Assembly: GCA_028280195.1 (NCBI GenBank)
Contig: JANQMH010000098.1
Coordinates: 1 to 64,000, forward strand
Source of the DNA: Exilibacterium sp.
Lineage (GTDB): Bacteria; Pseudomonadota; Gammaproteobacteria; Pseudomonadales; Cellvibrionaceae
Reading direction: 5' to 3'
DNA: 64,000 nucleotides
Both the position numbers and the translations under genes were made by a program. Every line of letters begins with the position of its first letter. The stretch's first letter is position 1. A model generated the notes under the pieces. That model did no database searches. It was given only the letters and a program-made list of their open reading frames with translations, and had not been told where the DNA came from. Shown here one piece after another: positions 61,524 through 64,000 of the stretch.

Positions 61524-63353
61524 ATGTTTGGATTTTTCGAGCGCCTGATCGACCCCTTTCCCAGCACAGAACCGACCCAGCCACCGGACTCGCTGTGGGC
61601 CTTTGTGCGCCACTACTCCCGCGGCACGGAGCGTTACCTGCTGCTGATGGCGCTGGGCACCGCCCTGATCGCAGCGCTGGAGGCCGGCCTGTTTGCACTG
61701 CTGGGGGAACTGGTGGACTGGCTTGCCAGCAAGGATCGCGAAACCTTTATGGCCGAGGAGGGGGGCACGCTGCTGTGGCTGGGCCTCGGCGTGATGATTG
61801 TGTTTCCCGTCATCGTGGCGATCAACGCCATGGTGATGCACCAGTCGCTGCTGGGCAATTACCCGATGATCGTGCGCTGGAAAGCGCACCGCTATCTGCT
61901 GGGGCAGAGTCTGTCGTTTTACCAGAACGAATTCGCCGGGCGCATCGCCACCAAAGTCATGCAGACGGCGCTGTCGGTGCGCGAATCCGTGATGCAATTG
62001 CTGGACGTACTGCTGTATGTGGCGGTCTACTTCATTTCCATTGTGGTGGTGGTTGCCAGTGCCGACACCCGCCTGACCCTGCCATTGCTGGCGTGGCTGC
62101 TGGGCTATATCCTGCTGATGCGCTATTTCCTGCCGCGCCTGCAGCGCATATCGCAGCGACAGGCCGATGCCCGCTCGTCGATGACCGGTGTCATCGTCGA
62201 CAGTTACACCAATATCGCGACGCTGAAGCTGTTTTCCCATTCGGCGCGGGAATCGACCTATGCGAAGGAGGAGATGCAGGCGTTTCTCAATACGGTACAC
62301 CCGCAGATGCGCCTGGTCACCCTGCTCGAGATCTGCCTGTGGCTGCTGAACCTGGCGCTGATTGTGGCCATCGTGTCACTGTCGATTTACCTGTGGCTGG
62401 GGGAGAACCTGACCCCCGGCGCCATCGCGGTAGCGGTGGCACTGGCTTTGCGCCTCAACGGTATGTCGCACTGGATCATGTGGGAGATCAGCTCGCTATT
62501 TGAAAATATCGGCACCACCGAGGACGGTATGGCCACGCTGGCAAGGCCGCGGGAGGTGGTGGACGAGGAGGGCGCCAAGCCGCTGCAGGTGACAGCGGGG
62601 CTGATTGAATTCCGCGATCTGCACTTTGACTACGGCGGCGCGGCGGGCGTTTTCGAGGGCCTGAATTTTTCCATCCGGCCCGGCGAAAAGGTGGGTCTGG
62701 TGGGGCGCTCCGGCGCCGGCAAATCGACGCTGGTCAATCTGTTGCTGCGCTTCTATAACCTCAACGCCGGCAAGATCCTCATCGATGGCCAGGATATTCG
62801 CTATGTCACCCAGGACTCGCTGCGCGCGGCAATCGGCATGGTGACCCAGGACACCTCGCTGCTGCACCGCTCGGTGCGCGAGAATATTCTGTTTGGCCGG
62901 CCCGACGCCACGCAGGAACAGATGATCGAGGCCGCCGGGCGGGCCGAGGCCCACGAATTCATCCAGACCCTGGAGGACGCCGACGGCCAGCGCGGCTACG
63001 ACGCGCGGGTAGGCGAGCGCGGCGTCAAACTTTCCGGCGGCCAGCGCCAGCGGGTGGCGATTGCGCGGGTATTGTTGAAAGATGCACCGGTGCTGATTCT
63101 GGACGAGGCCACCTCGGCGCTGGATTCCGAGGTCGAGGCCTCCATTCAGCGCAGCCTGAACCGCCTGATGGAGGGCAAAACGGTGATTGCCATTGCCCAC
63201 CGGCTGTCCACCATCGCCGCCATGGATCGGCTGATTGTGCTGGAGCAGGGCCGCATTGCCGAACAGGGGACGCACGAACAGTTGCTGGCCAATGGCGGAT
63301 TGTACGCGCAGCTGTGGACGCATCAGTCAGGCGGCTTTTTGGGGCAGGAATAA
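61524..63353 (+). CDS. ABC exporter (permease fused to ATPase)
   Basis: A 609-residue half-transporter. ATG 61524 is nine bases after GGAG; the longer frame from 61479 lacks this. Residues about 35-330 have six membrane segments; the ATPase follows with Walker A VGRSGAGKST, signature LSGGQRQR, Walker B VLILDEATSALDSE and the H-loop in AIAHRLST. It resembles MsbA-like or multidrug exporters of gammaproteobacteria that function as dimers. The substrate is unknown. It is divergent from selO with about 110 bp between. Confidence 0.93.
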   Translation: MFGFFERLIDPFPSTEPTQPPDSLWAFVRHYSRGTERYLLLMALGTALIAALEAGLFALLGELVDWLASKDRETFMAEEGGTLLWLGLGVMIVFPVIVAINAMVMHQSLLGNYPMIVRWKAHRYLLGQSLSFYQNEFAGRIATKVMQTALSVRESVMQLLDVLLYVAVYFISIVVVVASADTRLTLPLLAWLLGYILLMRYFLPRLQRISQRQADARSSMTGVIVDSYTNIATLKLFSHSARESTYAKEEMQAFLNTVHPQMRLVTLLEICLWLLNLALIVAIVSLSIYLWLGENLTPGAIAVAVALALRLNGMSHWIMWEISSLFENIGTTEDGMATLARPREVVDEEGAKPLQVTAGLIEFRDLHFDYGGAAGVFEGLNFSIRPGEKVGLVGRSGAGKSTLVNLLLRFYNLNAGKILIDGQDIRYVTQDSLRAAIGMVTQDTSLLHRSVRENILFGRPDATQEQMIEAAGRAEAHEFIQTLEDADGQRGYDARVGERGVKLSGGQRQRVAIARVLLKDAPVLILDEATSALDSEVEASIQRSLNRLMEGKTVIAIAHRLSTIAAMDRLIVLEQGRIAEQGTHEQLLANGGLYAQLWTHQSGGFLGQE

Positions 63354-63361
63354 GGTCTCAG

Positions 63362-63410
63362 TCACTAATCACTAATCACTAATCACTAATCACTAATCAC
63401 TAATCACTAG
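63362..63410. repeat. TCACTAA heptamer array
   Basis: Six perfect TCACTAA copies (63362-63403) and a seventh TCACTAG run directly into the hairpin at 63406-63432. The array lies between two convergent genes. Seven is not a multiple of three and it is not in a gene. Copy number may vary between strains. Confidence 0.95.
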
Positions 63411-63432
63411 TCTCTAGTAACTAGAGACTAGT
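63406..63432. terminator. 12-bp-arm hairpin after the heptamer array
   Basis: ACTAGTCTCTAG and CTAGAGACTAGT pair perfectly around a TAA loop. With the heptamer array it separates the ABC exporter gene from the convergent TonB receptor. It could end transcription from both directions, but its low GC and missing T-run make that unsure. Confidence 0.5.
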
Positions 63433-63446
63433 AACTAGTAATTGAG

Positions 63447-64000
63447 TTAGAAACGATATGTGAAATCCACGCCGTAGGAGTCTCTGGCGGAGGGATGGAT
63501 AAAGGAGCCGCCAAATTCCGGCGACGGAATGACCTCCTGCAGATATTCCTCGTCGGTGATGTTGCGACCCCAGAAGCTCAGGTTCCACTGCTCGCCTTCC
63601 AGGCCCAAACGCAGATTGACGGTTTGATAGGCATCGCGCTTGGCGCGGCTGAAATCCTGTGAATGGGGGCCGGGCGGTACACCGCCGCCGAGGGTGCCGA
63701 AGTAATCCCAGATGGTCGGCGTGGCCTCGCCCTGCAGGGTGTGGAACCACATATCGCCGACATGCTGCCAGTCCACCCGGGCGACAAAATCCATGCCGTC
63801 ACTGACCGGAAACTCCACCACCGCGCCGAGGTTGTAGGTTTCCTCCGGCGCCTGCGGCGCATCGTTACCCTCAGAGGCGGGGCGGTTGCGGTTTTCGATG
63901 ATTTCACTGTCGAGGAAGCCGATGCCGCCGAAGATATTCAGGTAATCGGTGGCGACAATATTGAAGTCCATTTCGAAACCGGTGATTTCCAGTTCATCGA
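63447..64000 (-). CDS. TonB-dependent receptor, C-terminal part (runs off the window)
   Basis: The last about 185 residues of an outer-membrane receptor; the frame stays open to the window end (reading ...DELEITGFEMDFN at the edge). Barrel strands such as VNLRLGLEGEQWNLSFWGRNITDEEYL and the terminal FTYRF with C-terminal Phe are typical. The plug and signal peptide are outside the window. The substrate is unknown. It is convergent with the ABC exporter. Confidence 0.92.
   Translation of the reverse strand, partial: DELEITGFEMDFNIVATDYLNIFGGIGFLDSEIIENRNRPASEGNDAPQAPEETYNLGAVVEFPVSDGMDFVARVDWQHVGDMWFHTLQGEATPTIWDYFGTLGGGVPPGPHSQDFSRAKRDAYQTVNLRLGLEGEQWNLSFWGRNITDEEYLQEVIPSPEFGGSFIHPSARDSYGVDFTYRF

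Overview
The window is a gene-dense, roughly 60% GC stretch of a Gram-negative chromosome. Two TonB-dependent receptors, RND efflux, TRAP transporters, a HexR regulator, a CrbS-type sensor kinase and outer-membrane-style lipoproteins all point to an aerobic, probably marine gammaproteobacterium (Cellvibrionales/Halieaceae-like is my guess from gene content; no search was run). I see no rRNA, tRNA, CRISPR array, intact insertion sequence or prophage.

Region 1 (about 0.1-11.1 kb) reads as a 3-hydroxybutyrate (3HB) oligomer utilisation locus. It holds a TonB-dependent receptor, a divergent GntP-type permease, a 3HB-oligomer hydrolase, a large hybrid sensor kinase with a sodium/solute-symporter sensor domain, a LuxR-type response regulator and 3HB dehydrogenase. 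The shared receptor/permease promoter carries a 13-bp inverted repeat. Region 2 (11.4-22.6 kb) is a set of mostly single genes: PaiB-like FMN protein, NUDIX hydrolase, DUF4919 lipoprotein, secreted lipase, D-lactate dehydrogenase, XRE regulator, a decayed amidohydrolase, DUF938 methyltransferase, a CheY-like regulator, TfoX-like protein, YaaA, DUF4265 protein and an M48 metalloprotease.

Region 3 (22.8-28.4 kb) is pstS-pstC-pstA-pstB-phoU with a good Pho box before pstS and a hairpin between pstS and pstC. Region 4 (28.5-36.1 kb) carries two interleaved TRAP systems: small and large membrane subunits of a TakPQM-like system, a complete TatT-DctP-DctQ-DctM operon, and then a lone TakP-like binding protein, with an acyl-CoA thioesterase between. 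Region 5 (36.1-45.8 kb) has uvrD, divergent hexR with a HexR-type box, a DUF1232 protein, ilvD and an RND efflux pair.

Region 6 (47.0-54.8 kb) is an unusual Mrp-type cation/proton antiporter operon, ordered Rap1a-like gene, E, F, G, (DUF4040+B fusion), C, D, D', small membrane protein, D''. It contains three proton-channel subunits but no full-length MrpA. Region 7 (54.8-64 kb) holds an XRE/DUF2975 pair, a cytochrome b561, a 3'-5' exonuclease, a two-domain M16 protease, SelO, an ABC exporter and the 3' end of a second TonB-dependent receptor.

The most unusual non-coding features are: an identical 26-bp block that forms the last codons of two unrelated genes 17 kb apart; a 23-bp tandem repeat that spans the stop codon of a TRAP permease; and a TCACTAA heptamer array followed by a long hairpin between convergent genes.
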